From positions 5,074,976 to 5,138,975 of the forward strand of contig CP136069.1 of assembly GCA_032622095.1 (NCBI GenBank): a stretch of 64,000 bases of DNA. The letters are read 5' to 3'. Under the pieces are notes generated by a model, which saw nothing but the letters and a program-made list of their open reading frames with translations, searched no databases and had not been told where the DNA came from. The position numbers were made by a program, and so were the translations under genes. The stretch is from Siphonodentalium dalli. Lineage: Eukaryota > Mollusca > Scaphopoda > Gadilida > Siphonodentaliidae. Positions within the stretch are counted from its first letter, which is position 1, and the number at the start of each line of letters is the position of its first letter. Positions 1-11,597 of the stretch are shown here, in pieces.

Positions 1-974
1 ATACATAAATATTTATTCAGAACACTTATCAAATAAGTGCCTGACAACATTGCCCAATTTACAATTCAATATAAATACTGATAAGACTGGCACTATGAAG
101 ACTACAACAGTCAGTACTTGTCAAATTTACTTCAAAATAAATAGTTAGAATTATACACTCAGCTTAGAAATTAAAGTGTTCACAGTGACATACATATTCT
201 TGATTCAATTAATTTGAAGGCAGAGTATTAAATCTGCAAGGACTGCACCTTCTTGAATAACCAACCCAATTTGAGCAAACCTGATATGAGATTCATGTGT
301 TGACATTTAATATGTGCACCACATGTGTACATGTGTTGGAAGACATATAAAATGTATTACACTGACATTCATCAGAAGAGTTATTTGAATTAAGTGAATG
401 TTATCAGGAACTAAATTCTACAGGTAGTTCATACTCAAATTTAAATGTTAAAATAGTAGGAAAAGGGTACGAAAGATTTTAGATACCAGTCAGGTATTTA
501 AAGCTTAATGAAACTGTCCAATTTTGTCCTCATCAGAAGCAGAACCCACCCCATGATATCGTGTTATAAACTAATAAATAGTGGGAAAAATATTACAACT
601 GGGAGCCCCTTCTCTTGATTTATATTGGTCTATAATTATATATTCATTTTGGTATTTATAATTGGTTTTGGAAAAAAAAATCAAATGTCATTGAAAAAAT
701 ATGCAATCAATCCGCCACCCCCTCCCCTCCTCTGTTGGCATATCCCTGCGAGAATAGGACATGTAGGATGATTTATTTGGATGTCTGACTACTAACTCTG
801 ACATGCATTTGAACACCCACCTCCATGTTCTATTTGAGTAAGTACATGTGTGCCCCACTATTATGAGTACACATGGACATATAAAGACTTTGAAAAAAAC
901 AAATTCTAGTATGTCAGTGAGTATGTGGGTTAATACTACACATGTACCCTCTGTCAAACAAGTATTTCATTTAG
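1..974. other. AT-rich non-coding DNA
   Basis: No coding potential, RNA gene or repeat structure is recognisable. Short open frames here have no codon bias or motif. If the exon-like segment that follows is real, this is intron or upstream flank. Confidence 0.5.
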
Positions 975-1111
975 ATTAAATAGTGGATTCAACTTTACTC
1001 CTGCCACCAATAGACCAGGCATTGTTTCTGCTGGATCTGCCCCAGTCACCCAAGGACCAAATATATACAGACGGACGGATGACTATAGCTCCACCAGAGA
1101 CTTCACATTAG
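975..1111 (+). CDS. Candidate internal coding exon, unknown protein
   Basis: The segment is bounded by a plausible acceptor (TATTTCATTTAG just before it) and a good donor (GTGAGC right after it). One frame is open across all 137 bases: one base, 45 codons from 976, then one base. This implies a phase 2 intron before it and a phase 1 intron after it. The peptide has mixed, ordinary composition, including NRPGIVSAGSAPVTQGPN and RRTDDYSSTRDFTLG. I do not recognise the protein and found no partner exon in the window. It may be chance. Confidence 0.35.
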
Positions 1112-2334
1112 GTGAGCTAAAATCCACATCACTTTATCATATACTATCCTTAACAACCTAATCGACAATACATTTTTTGTATAATTGCAACCACTTTTTT
1201 GCTTTTTGTGATAACTCGTTTTTTTGCCAATGTCACTGAGTATAATAGTAAATGCAGCTTTAAATCATTACCTTTATTAAGATTCATATCCTTTGTTCTC
1301 GTCCAATAGCTCATTTGATAAGTTATGGTCCAATTTCTGTTCACATTGGGATATAGCTACGATATCTAAAAATAAAATATACAGGTACTTTATAATCACT
1401 CAGAATAAATTAATATGTACCACAATATGGTGGTAGACTGTTTGTCTATATGACATTGGATTATCAACTTGAAATTGTACTGCTGCAATCTTTTTAAACT
1501 GATTTTGTCCATAGTTTCATATAGTTTGCTTAAATTTAAGTAAGATTCTGCAAATATCAAATTTCGGATCGAATTGAATATTTAAAACAACTTGAGTTAA
1601 ACCAAATTGCCATTCATGGAAATTAACGAGAGTATGAGAAATGATATAAGATTAACATGAGTGAATTATAGATCACCACAAAGTCTTGGGTCATTAAAGA
1701 AGCATGTTTATATTGTGGACACTCTTTGATTCAGAAATTCAATCCAGTCCAGTAAATTAACTGTTGCAAATAACTTATGAAGCGGACCATTACGAGTATA
1801 AAATGAGATATCCTATAGAGTATAGTGCTTGTGTAGAGAGTTAGGAAATCAGAGAGATGTACAACACAATTTCAAAGATCCATCATGTTACCTTCATGTA
1901 TGTGCCTTCACATTAATCTCTATTTAAATAATTACTGTTGAACAAATAAATAAAAACAAAAACAATTCATTAAACTTTATTGTTTTTGATACCAAACATT
2001 TTCACTCAGGAAAATAAACATTTGTCTGGTTTCCTCAATGAGATAATTGTTTTTGAGCACTCAAATCACGAGATATCCTCTTAATATACATGTGGTTGAT
2101 GTCAGCGTCAATAAATTTGTTACCAATTGTTGTGCTCTTCGACAACTCTAGTCCACAGCATTAGATTCCTTGTGTCAAAGAAATGCCTATATATAAGTGG
2201 TATTTTTCTGCACCAACCCAAAATATGTTACTGTATCTATTACATTGAGAAGAAAAAATCACTGGGTTCATGTTTATGTGTGAAAAGATAAAAGATCTAA
2301 TATATATTTTGGGACTTCTGTCTGTTTGTTTGTT
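1112..2334. other. AT-rich non-coding DNA
   Basis: I see no gene or repeat. It would be intron if 975-1111 is an exon. Confidence 0.45.
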
Positions 2335-2924
2335 AGCAATGACCGGGAAAACTGCCTGACAGATTTTGACGAAATTTTTATACCTAGGGTTACTTTTGTC
2401 TGGGGAATGTTTTGGACGGGTCAAATCGTGACCCTGACCTGACCTTGACCTTCAAAAATGTCAATTCAAGGTCAAATCTGGTCAAACGGGACGGATTTAG
2501 ACGAAATTTGATACCTATAGGTACCGGCACCTTTGTCCGGGGAGTCTTTTGGACGAGTCAAATCGTGACCTCGACCTGATCTTGACCTTCAAAGTTCAAT
2601 TCAAGGTCAAATCGGGTAAAACGGACAAATTTCGATAAATTTGAGACCTAGGGATAATTTTGTTCGGGGAGTGTTTTGGACGGGTCAAATCGTGACCCCG
2701 ACCTAACCTTCAAAATGGTCAATTCAAGGTCAAATTGCGAATTTTGACGGTATTTTGACGAAATTTGGTACCTACGGTTACTTTTGTCCGAGGAGTGTTT
2801 TGGATGGGACAAATCGTGACCCCGACCTGACCTTGACCTTCAAAATGGTCAATTCAAGGTCAAATCGCGCATTTCGCCAGAAAGCAGAGGGGAAACAGCC
2901 CGGACGAAGTCGGGTCCACCAGCT
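2335..2924. repeat. Tandem repeat, four units of about 125-137 bp, rich in AGGTCA half-sites
   Basis: Four diverged units share the blocks GACGAAATTTGATACCTA, TTTTGGACGGGTCAAATCGT and TTCAATTCAAGGTCAAAT. The anchor TCAAATCGTG recurs near 2421, 2558, 2684 and 2809. Units carry runs of TGACCT/TGACCTTGA, the half-site type bound by nuclear receptors. The array ends in GACGAAGTCGGGTCCACC, a tail typical of a dispersed element. It abuts the target duplication of the hAT element at 2933. Confidence 0.8.
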
Positions 2925-3284
2925 AGTACGATTAGAGGTGCCACGACTATTGATTTTGATAATCGATAATCGGGCGTCAATAATCGACTATAATCGATTA
3001 ATTGTACCTAATATTAATAACATCAGTGGAAGTATACCGTAATATGGCCTATTGCCTGGGTGCTCGTTAACTCAATAACTGCACTGTCGCTGGTCCTTTG
3101 AGACATTGGCTGATGTAATTTTTACGTTAATAAAATGCATCATAAACCACTGTTAATGACTAATGAGCACAATGTATTGAATACCAGCACAGTTCTCAGC
3201 GATGTTATGGTTATAATATTTGTGAGTTCATTAGAACGAACGTAGCGATTAATTTAAGTTTTAGGAATAGCCACAGAGATGGAC

Positions 3285-4122
3285 TGTCGTCCGGTACATA
3301 CCCCCTAGTGGCATACCGCCTAGTGTGGGCATATCTATAACTTATGACTGCTATACTCAGACAGATGGACCCAAAAATCAGTATTTTCATATAAACGAAG
3401 ATGAATAACTATAGCACAAAAAAACAAAACAAAACAGGTGAATGTCCCATTAAATGTCCTCATAGTGGTGAACATCCATACAAAATTTCATTGAGATCCG
3501 AGCATTACTGTTCAAGTTATGACCCGAACAGACATCGGATGGACCAAACAGCCAACATGTCCAGATAAACAAAGATGTATAACTCTAGAATGGAAAATCT
3601 GAACAAAACGATGGAACCCTCTTTTTATTGTCCTCATAGTAGTGAACATCCACACCAAATTTCATTGAGATCCCAGCACAACTGTTGAAGTTACGACATG
3701 AACAGACACCAGACAGACCAAAAAGCCAACATTTCCAGATAAACAAAGATGAATAACTCTAGAATGGAAAATCCGAACAAAACGATGGAACCCTCTATTT
3801 AATGTCCTCATAGTTGTGAACATACATTCCAAATTACATTGAGATCCCAGCACAACTGTTGAAGTTACGACATGAACAGACACCAGATGGACCAAAAATC
3901 CAACATTTCCAGATAAACAAAGATGAATAACTCTAGAATGGAAAATCCGAACAAAACGATGGAACCCTCTATTTAATGTCCTCATAGTAGTGAACATCCA
4001 TACCTAATTTCATTGAGGTCCGAGCACTATTGTTCAAGTTACGACATGAACAGACATCGGACGGACGGACGGACAGACAGGTGCAAAACAGTATACCCCC
4101 CCTTTTTTTTAAAAGGGGGTAT
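3285..4122. repeat. Dispersed repeat with four ~173-bp tandem units and a TATACCCCC hairpin end
   Basis: Units contain AGATAAACAAAGATGAATAA and CTCATAGTAGTGAACATCCA at about 173-bp spacing. The right end is a GACGGACGGACGGACAGACAG run followed by the hairpin TATACCCCCCC/AAAAGGGGGTATA. Related copies are at 6986-7366, 7380-7680 and, inverted, 42040-42200. It probably inserted into the outer hAT element. The mobile class is not identifiable by eye. Confidence 0.75.
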
Positions 4123-4663
4123 AACAATACAAAAGTAGGAATGAACAATGGACCGCCGGTTGTTCCTAAATAAAGGAATCAAATGTTATGGAAACTATAA
4201 GTTTCATCAAACTTTCAGAGCGTGGTTAACAATCACAAACGTGTGCCCCACCTGCAAATTGCACGACTCAGAACAATTTAAGTATTTGATAACAGTCCGT
4301 TTCATTCAGCATTCACCTCACGATATGCGATAGCCTTTACTAGTAACTTCTAAGTATACATTTGTACTTATACAAACAAAGTACACTTGCAATGCAATTG
4401 GGGAGAACATCACTGATTAAAATGCCATATATATATTGTTCCCTGGTTTTAGAGAGAATGTCAATCAACATCCCATTGGTCCAATCAGATTCAAGGGCGA
4501 GTGCATTCAGTTCATTGAACACGGTGACAGTCGGCACATTTCAAAGACATATTGCCACCTTTCAAGTATACTAAAATATACAACGATGTCGCAATGTGTT
4601 AAAATCTGCAGTGCGGCCAATTTGTAGAATATACAACGATCCGACGAGAAACCATGTCGCATC

Positions 4664-6234
4664 CAGGGATGGGGTAATTGTAATTGTAATTGATTGTACG
4701 TAATTACATTTTTTTCAAGTAATTGCATGTAATTGGTAATTCAGTTTATTCTCAATTACATGTAATTGCAATTGTAATTGGTTAGGATGTAATTGTAATT
4801 GTAATTAGGATCTAATTTCAATTACTTCACAGGTACTTGTTTCTTCTCAAAGTTCTCTTTCATGATTCATCCAATGGTTTCTTCAAATGTTTTTTTTCCC
4901 AAATTTCAAAGTGTAAGACTGGTGACTGTCTATCACTTTGTTGTCACAATACTGAGTTTTTATCCACTGTGTCTCAATGGTGAATTCTGTTGACACCTCC
5001 TGTTTGTTTGCTTAAGCATTGGTTAACCTTTGAGGTAGAAGGCTTGTTTTGATAAATACACTGAGAAACCAACTTCAAATAATTGACAATAGATCACTAT
5101 AATATATCACTCTTATGATCATGTTTCATTATCTCCATCTGATATGGTATATGTGCTATGGTAGAAAGTCATACCAACCATTGCTAATGCTATCAACATG
5201 TCTACAAAAAATCTGGCAGCATTTTAATTTGCAGAAAAACACATCGTGTCCTATGAAAGTGAAGTGCAAACTTTGCCCAACTACAATATCCAGTTCCAAA
5301 AAAGTTACCTCCAATTTTGTGACACATCTGAAGGTAAGTTTCCATTTCTATGTATTAGTTTTGTTTAATTCCATTGACATATAACCTCAGTCATATGGTG
5401 GTATTGGTATATGCATTGTTTCTTGTCCCTTCTAATTTGCAACTGAATGACAAAGTGGGGACAAATATCTGCCTCAATAATCCCCCAATTAGCACTGTCT
5501 AGTGGAGGCATTGTGTTACCAGTAAGCTGGTGGCCACAAAGGCTAATTAAGTTTATGGCTCTAATTGCAATCAGAGTGTTGATTATCTCATTGTCCTTTA
5601 CAATTGGCCTGGCTGTGTGTCTGACTTACTGAGATAGTCTTATTCCCTTAATAATTAAATGATGAATACATGTGTGTTACTAAAATACTCTATTATTTTC
5701 ATTTTATAGCGAAAGCACCAAGATGTGTATGAATCCAGTCACACAAGCACCATCAGCAAGTGATCAACAACCTACTAGGATCTTTCAGTATGCAAAAACA
5801 TCGGTCAAGAATGCCAAAGCATTGAAGATAGTTAGCAAAGTTCATAAATCTCTGATATCATTCCAATTTCTAGAAAATCAACCCCGACTACAAGCTGCCA
5901 ATGCAACACGCTGGAGTTGCCAGCTATAAATCATGATTCGCTCAGTTCTTCGAACACCTATACTGGACTCAGTACATTGGCTGCTCTGTACCAAGTGTGC
6001 TTCACCGTGTATTTCATCTTGCTTGTATTAAATTGATGTTTTGTTATCAAATAAAGTTTATATAATTAAAACTGTTCCTACTTCCATTATGTGCTGAAAT
6101 GTAATTGAATTACATTTCAAAGTAATTGTAATTGTAATTAATTACATTGTGAAACAGATGTAATGGGAATTGTAATTGAAAAATGTTGAAGTAATTGTAA
6201 TTGATTACATTCACAAGTAATTGCCCCAAGCCTG
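4664..6234 (+). mobile_element. Nested hAT transposon with perfect 8-bp target duplication
   Basis: The ends are CAGGGATGGGGTAATTG and, reverse-complemented, CAGGCTTGGGGCAATTA (14 of 17 match). GTCGCATC flanks both sides exactly (4656-4663 and 6235-6242). Both subterminal regions are packed with AATTGTAATTG/AATTACAATT repeats, a common layout of transposase-binding sites. At 1571 bp it is shorter than a full hAT gene (usually 2.5-5 kb), and its transposase is fragmentary, so it is an internally deleted copy. Confidence 0.9.
5115..5929 (+). pseudogene. hAT transposase remnant: BED zinc finger split by an intron, plus a downstream fragment
   Basis: Exon 1 (to 5333) encodes a BED-type finger start, CKLCPTTISSSKKVTSNF, ending in THLK. 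A good donor (AAG|GTAAGT at 5334) and an acceptor (ATTTTATAG at 5709) follow. Exon 2 begins RKHQDVYES, which supplies the second zinc-ligand histidine, so the C2H2-like finger is complete only after splicing. That frame stops at 5761. A second frame, shifted by one, carries QAANATRWSCQL, like the ATRWNS motif in the middle of hAT transposases. The N-terminal start is uncertain, and no catalytic core or dimerisation domain is present. The copy is inactive. Confidence 0.75.
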
Positions 6235-6505
6235 GTCGCATCATCAAATGAACTGCCGACTGTTTGCAACATATATCAGTAGTACTCATGTTATTGGAAT
6301 CTCTTTGGTACGCGATCAAAGGATGTTAACACCTCGGTTGTAGATAGAACTTTGTAAAATAAACACGGTATTCAAAAATACCCGGCATCTTCTGACATCC
6401 GATATAAATAACACAGATTAATCGACGACGGAAATGGTAATCGATTATCGGCTTTATCAACGGTTCATCGATTATACGATTAATCGTGGCACCCCTAAGT
6501 ATGAT

Positions 6506-6985
6506 ATAATTCCCAGTTAGGCAGGATGATGTGTGATGAAGATATCCAGGCAGCCCTGATAAAACAGTAATTTGTTTATTTTTGCAACTTTTCAACTATC
6601 AACTCTGAGAAAAAGTTTTTCAACTTGTGATAATAACAAACAAAATCAGCGAGATTTCAAGCATACCATTAAGTATAAATACTCCCACCCAAGGATGACA
6701 AAACTAGGGTTGCTCATCAAAGATGGCTCTAATCCGGGTTTTTTTCCCTTCAGAAACATATCTCGGTTTTTGAACTCAACCGAGATATTGATTATAGTTG
6801 TGAAAGGTCCATATACCCAAAAATGAAACGCAACCTTAACATCTAAGATGGCTTTTGTCGAGTCTGAGCCAATCCCTAGCCGCATCATGTAGAGAGGGTA
6901 TTGTGAAAAGCATGTATACCAAAAATTATTGAAAGCGGTTCATATTTGTTAAAAGTTATTAAGTCGGACAAAATTTTCGAAGTCA
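6506..6985. other. No recognisable feature
   Basis: This is AT-rich sequence to the right of the hAT element. Small open frames on both strands lack motifs. Confidence 0.4.
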
Positions 6986-7366
6986 AAATAAGTTGAAAAT
7001 GAGGCGTAACTTAAAAAAAAAAACGGACCAAACCGCAATTAGCATCATGCGGAGAGGCAGTCCTAAGGAGATTGCATACAAAACATTATTGAAATCGGTT
7101 CCTAGTTGTTCGAGTTATGAGGACGGACGGAATTTTCTAAGTCAAAATAAGTCGAAAATGAGGCGTAACTTAAAAAAAAAAGTCGGACCGAACCGCAATT
7201 AGCATCATGCGGAGAGGCAGTCCTAAGGAGATTGCATACAAAAATTTATTGAAATCGGTTGATAGTTGTTCGAGTTATGAGGACGGACGGACACACGGAG
7301 GGAGAAAGCGTGACGGACGGACGCAGTCAATCCAGTATACCCCCCATTTTCATCGAAAGTGTGGGT
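6986..7366. repeat. Tandem repeat of two ~160-bp units with a TATACCCCC hairpin end
   Basis: Two copies contain AATTAGCATCATGCGGAGAG and GTTCGAGTTATGAGGACGGA. They are followed by GGACGGACGCAGTC and the imperfect hairpin TATACCCCCCATTTTCATCG/AAGTGTGGGTATA. This is the same end architecture as the repeat at 3285-4122, with a different body. Confidence 0.75.
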
Positions 7367-7379
7367 ATAAAAAGGAGGA

Positions 7380-7680
7380 CTCTAAAATGGAAAAAACATG
7401 AACGTCATTTGCCCCTCTTTTGAAATCAATCGTGATGGTGAACCTCCATACCAAATTTCATTCAGATCCTATAACCATTGGTTGAGATATATGCACAGGC
7501 TGAAAAAAACTCCACATTTCCACATAAACCAGATGACAGTGAAAACAACAATAGGCAATAGGAACCATGTAAGACAAACACAATGTAATAAAAGTCCATC
7601 CCTGACAACAATCAGTGTAATCTACCAGGAGTCTCCCTCTCTGATTAGACAAGGGCTCGTCCAAGAGTGAAATTTGACAA
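7380..7680. repeat. Fragment of the 3285-4122 repeat family
   Basis: It contains GTGAACCTCCATACCAAATT followed by TTCAGATCCTATAACC and CACATTTCCACATAAACCAG, matching the unit order of the 3285-4122 array at lower identity. Confidence 0.5.
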
Positions 7681-8690
7681 GTTGCTAGGTTGTTGGAAGA
7701 GATGAACTCCTGCGACATACATGTATGTGAGCCTACATACAGTATTCTTTTATTTATATTTATGAGTATGAATTACCATGGAACTGTGCTGAAATTTTGC
7801 CAGAAAACATATGTGAAAGAGAAGACCAAGAAGGTTTTTGTAACCATGATATTATTGTTCAAAGTTATTTGCTATCATATTCCATCCATCATGAAAAAGG
7901 ATGTCTTTTTTCGATGCAAAATTTGTTGGTGAGGCTTGGTCTATTGTCTTATAATACTTGAGCCATTCTTGAAATCCATTAAAGTTGCATCTTTCTTTAT
8001 TATCTAGATCATGCCATGAATCTCTACTCTGGCTAACGCCCGTAGATATCAAATTCTATCAGTTCGAAACCCGGGAATTTTTTATAAGTTTTGACAGGTA
8101 ACCGTATAAAGTCGAAAAATAACTGGGAATGTACTTCTTTGTTCATACCTGTTGCTTAATGATTTATTCATCGGTACGTAAAGTTCCCAGCTCGAGATTA
8201 CATTATTTACGTGACTTTTGAGACCCGATTCCACGATAAATATTTATTTTATCCCCTGTCACGAAAATTCACATTTTTCTTTAATTTTCTGTTGAAATTC
8301 AAGTAGAATAAATTTTGTACCTGTCAATCATAAAACAAGTGCCTCTATATCCCCTGGATTTCAGTATGTTCGTTTATGTTCCCAAACTGGATTGTAGCGA
8401 CTAGTATCATATTGACTTGGTCTGAAACCAAACAGGAGGATTGCTCAGAATTTTTGATGCAGCAAGTTTTATCAAATGCATGTACCGGTAACATTAAACT
8501 ATAATGTTATGTACGAAAAAAAATATGCTATAAAATATATTTATTACATGGTCCTACCCTTATTCCATTTTCATATCCGTGATTTAGAGAGAAATATCTA
8601 GCTACCGCTACAAATACTCACCCATCATGACATCACCAGGTGACATGATAATCAATATTATATGCCCAGAATCTTGTTATTGGTATTGAT
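7681..8690. other. Mostly featureless DNA with one SINE-like dispersed repeat copy (about 7955-8135)
   Basis: The segment around GAATCTCTACTCTGGCTAAC and GTTCGAAACCCGGGAA recurs at 60728-60800 (same orientation) and 61340-61480 (inverted). AGTTCGAAACC resembles a Pol III B box and TGGCTAACGCC a weak A box, so a tRNA-derived SINE is possible but unproven. The rest is unremarkable. Confidence 0.35.
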
Positions 8691-9025
8691 CAGTCCTTCC
8701 CATGAGGAAAACACAGCGAGAGCATTTATTTGCTCTCGCAATTCAGAAACGGGTGTAATTGCACGCATAATATAACTTTAATTTCGGATTTTCTCAAACA
8801 AAATGTCATTGTAGGATAGACCTATGTCCAGTTACACTTTTACATGTCCATAATTTAAGTGAGATGGAAAATGTACCTTCAAATAGTTCAATAATGAATC
8901 AACAATTACAGTGACCATCAACATTTTGACAAGATGTACGAGTGCAAATTTTACCACCCGTGAATTCTAAATTGCGAGTGCATACGGGTGCGAGAGCAAT
9001 CGCTCCCGTCTCGTGGGAAGAACTG
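8691..9025. mobile_element. MITE with long inverted ends
   Basis: The left end is CAGTCCTTCCCATGAG and the right, reverse-complemented, CAGTTCTTCCCACGAG. Inner arms continue with GCTCTCGCAATT and ACGGGTG blocks on both sides, so roughly 100 bp at each end pair imperfectly. I could not settle the target duplication. No coding sequence. Confidence 0.65.
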
Positions 9026-9134
9026 TGGTATATTCATGAATAAAATAAATAGCACCATTCAAATGGATATTTAGCAGTGTTAACATACTAACGGATCAGT
9101 ATCTTGGAGGTCAGTGTTAATATAGTCCCTGCAG

Positions 9135-9196
9135 CAGCCAAGATCTGGAAGCTGTCAGCAGATCACTTGAGAAGATGCGATAGCACAGTTGTATCG
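9135..9196 (+). CDS. Weak candidate exon
   Basis: It lies between an acceptor-like CCCTGCAG and the donor TCG|GTAAGC. One frame reads AKIWKLSADHLRRCDSTVVS without a stop. It is too short to assign and may equally be a non-coding exon or chance. Confidence 0.2.
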
Positions 9197-9198
9197 GT

Positions 9199-9930
9199 AA
9201 GCTTGTCCAAGGTGGGGATTAAGAATTGTCCTCCTGAAATATGAATTTAGATATACAATGTACTATAGCCTACATGTACACTAGCCACACAACACCGAAT
9301 CTACAGGTGCTATTATTCAGGTAATAATGGAATTAATTTATTGGCTTATTCAGTCTGTTAGCATCCCAAAAGCATCAAATGACCTACTATAAACTGACAA
9401 ATGTTCAGCAAATTTAACTGTACATATATACTGTACATGTATGTACAATGTAGGTATACCTATCGATACATGTAGTTAACTTTGTAAGTTGTAGTTTACA
9501 AGATAGCATCAGTCCGAAGGGATCATTGTCATCTCATTTTGGTCTTGCCTGAAAAGGTGCTTTGGGTACCCAGCTTGACCTTCAGTCCTGTTAAAGATGC
9601 ATTATCCCATTAAACACCCTTATTTCTGCATGAAGAATTGAAGACTTATACTGAGCCTGTGCCTCCATTTCTCTGATACAGTATATATAATCTATAGACT
9701 GATATTTCTGGATGGCCACACATACATGCAAGCTCAACCACCTGTCCCAGCAGAGGGTCACACAAACAAGGAGTCAACAAAATGTATAGTGGATGCTTAT
9801 ATAGGCTCCATTTCAGTATACATGTAGCTGTAGGCATATCTACCCTGCATGGTTGAGTGATTATTTTTGCATGGTATCACTCTTTATTATATGCTTCCCC
9901 ATTAAATAGTGGGAAATTGCCGTGGCGTAG
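9199..9930. other. No recognisable feature
   Basis: AT-rich DNA with no gene, hairpin or tandem repeat visible. Confidence 0.4.
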
Positions 9931-10090
9931 AGTGTTATATCCATCGCCTGGACCGACTCGATGGATAACACTGACCGACTCGATGGATAACACTGACCGA
10001 CTCGATGGATAACACTGACCGACTCGATGGATAACACTGATAACACTGACCGACTCGATGGATAACACTGACCGACTCGATGGATAACAC
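9931..10090. repeat. 22-bp minisatellite with an inverted unit at its left edge
   Basis: The unit GACCGACTCGATGGATAACA-CT is repeated six times from 9951, with one extra 9-bp partial copy at 10039. Just upstream (9931-9946) AGTGTTATATCCATCG is the inverted version of the unit core, so the array begins with a head-to-head junction. Confidence 0.9.
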
Positions 10091-10490
10091 AATAGTATTA
10101 CTTTTTCGGAGAATTACTTCCGGTTTATAGCGGCGAATCACATTAAGTTTCAAAGCGTATCAATAACAGCCGGACTATTGTTGTAATTATTGATTTTCAC
10201 GGTTCATAATCTGTTATTTAATTGTTATAATGTTAACTCATTTGTTTTAATATATTCTTATCACTAAATTATGTATACATTAATTTTCTCGCATCATTTC
10301 AGAATAAAACAATGGGGACTATTTCTTATGGCTGCTATGCTCGATATTTGTCATTCGGTGGTGAGCAAATCAAATTAATCAATTGATGGAATGTAAACAA
10401 AATGCAAATGTCGAAGCTTTCTAACAAATTTGAAGTGAACTGTAGGACAAAATTAGCAGTTTTGGTGCGGTTTATAGGGCATATAATAAA
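10091..10490. other. No recognisable feature
   Basis: Short AT-rich flank between a minisatellite and a long hairpin. Confidence 0.4.
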
Positions 10491-10658
10491 AAGAAAACCT
10501 ACGGGTTTTGGTTGAATACCCGGATTATCTCATTCGTGGGTGCAAGGAAGTACAGAATTTCCACTCGCGGCTTGCAGCCGCTCGTGGAAATTCTGTACTT
10601 CCTTGCACCCACTCATGAGATAATTCGGGTATTCAACCAAAACTCGTAGGTATTCTCT
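10491..10658. repeat. Long near-perfect palindrome (~168 bp)
   Basis: Arms of about 80 bp begin CCTACGGGTTTTGGTTGAAT and return as ATTCAACCAAAACTCGTAGG, with a short GC-rich tip CGGCTTGCAGCCG. Few mismatches separate the arms. It is likely a foldback MITE. I do not see a clear target duplication. Confidence 0.85.
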
Positions 10659-11597
10659 ATTTATCTACCATTTCCTATGAAATTCCCTAATAAAATTAGC
10701 GATAACGAATTGGCGATAATAAATATCTGCACCGTTACTGTACGGTGGTTGCGATACAAGGCACCCGTGACGCTGTTGACTGGTTCAAGATTATGAATGA
10801 ACTGACGTCACATCAATCGCATGAATAATCAAAGCGACATTGCAGCGTATATTCTTGCGAACTATAAACAAATACCAACATGCCTACCATAATGGGTATT
10901 ATGGTATGACATATCACAATTCACAAAGTAGCTAATATGTATTTGTTGGGTACCGTATATAAAACATGCAGTGTAAGGGATTTTGTCCATTGAATTCAAT
11001 TTGCGTCAAGAATATTCGAGTGAACTTGCAGATTAGGAGAATTTAGCAAAGCGAGCTACATGTAATCGCGTGACACAGATACCTTTGCAGGCTAGGAGAA
11101 TTTCCTCAAGAAAGCTAATCGTCGTTTCCATGGCCACATAGTGACTCGGCGACCTAGTCGCTATATGGCCTTGAGTAGATCTGGGAGTGGGACGAGCTGG
11201 CCCGTTTCCAACCAGCCAACACACCAAAATGTGGCAACAATATCAATGACCCCTGAATCTGAATAATTTCAATGTGTTAATTAATTACCGGTGACTGAGT
11301 GTCGAACATAAACTTGTGTTCGGCTTTTCTATGCCGAACACTAAACGCGTTTTACAAAATATCGAATAAAACACTTATTATTGGCCCGAACTCCACCAAA
11401 GTTCGTATAGTAATAGTGTGAACATGAATACATATGCCTATGAACTTTATTCGTGAAATTTCCCATTATTTGGACTTGTGTTCGGTTATGTTCGGTTGTG
11501 TTCGGTTGTGTTCGGCTTTTATGAGCACCCCCAACGCATGGCCTTTTAGTTTTATGCATTTCAGCGTTTAATTGTATCGAGGAGGTCAGTTGTACTA
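10659..11597. other. Non-coding DNA with short GTTCGG repeats
   Basis: At 11310-11340 a small hairpin GTTCGGCTTTTCTATGCCGAAC occurs. At 11474-11518 TGTTCGGTTG-like 10-bp units repeat four times. No gene is supported. Confidence 0.4.

Larger units (their letters stand above)
2933..6497. mobile_element. hAT-like DNA transposon with a second hAT element nested inside
   Basis: The left end reads TAGAGGTGCCACGACTATTG and the right end, on the other strand, TAGGGGTGCCACGATTAATC, followed on both sides by ATCGATTA-rich subterminal sequence. The flanks are AGTACGAT (2925-2932) and AGTATGAT (6498-6505), an 8-bp duplication with one mismatch, as expected for hAT. The interior holds a tandem repeat (3285-4122) and the inner element at 4664-6234. 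I find no transposase outside the inner element, so this outer copy is non-autonomous or decayed. Confidence 0.75.

Noticed and set aside
688-957. 89-codon minus-strand frame
   Set aside because: AT-rich context, biased composition and no motif or splice support.
4085-4122. Helitron 3' end
   Set aside because: The TATACCCCC/GGGGGTATA hairpin is terminal and symmetrical, and no CTRR end follows at the expected distance.
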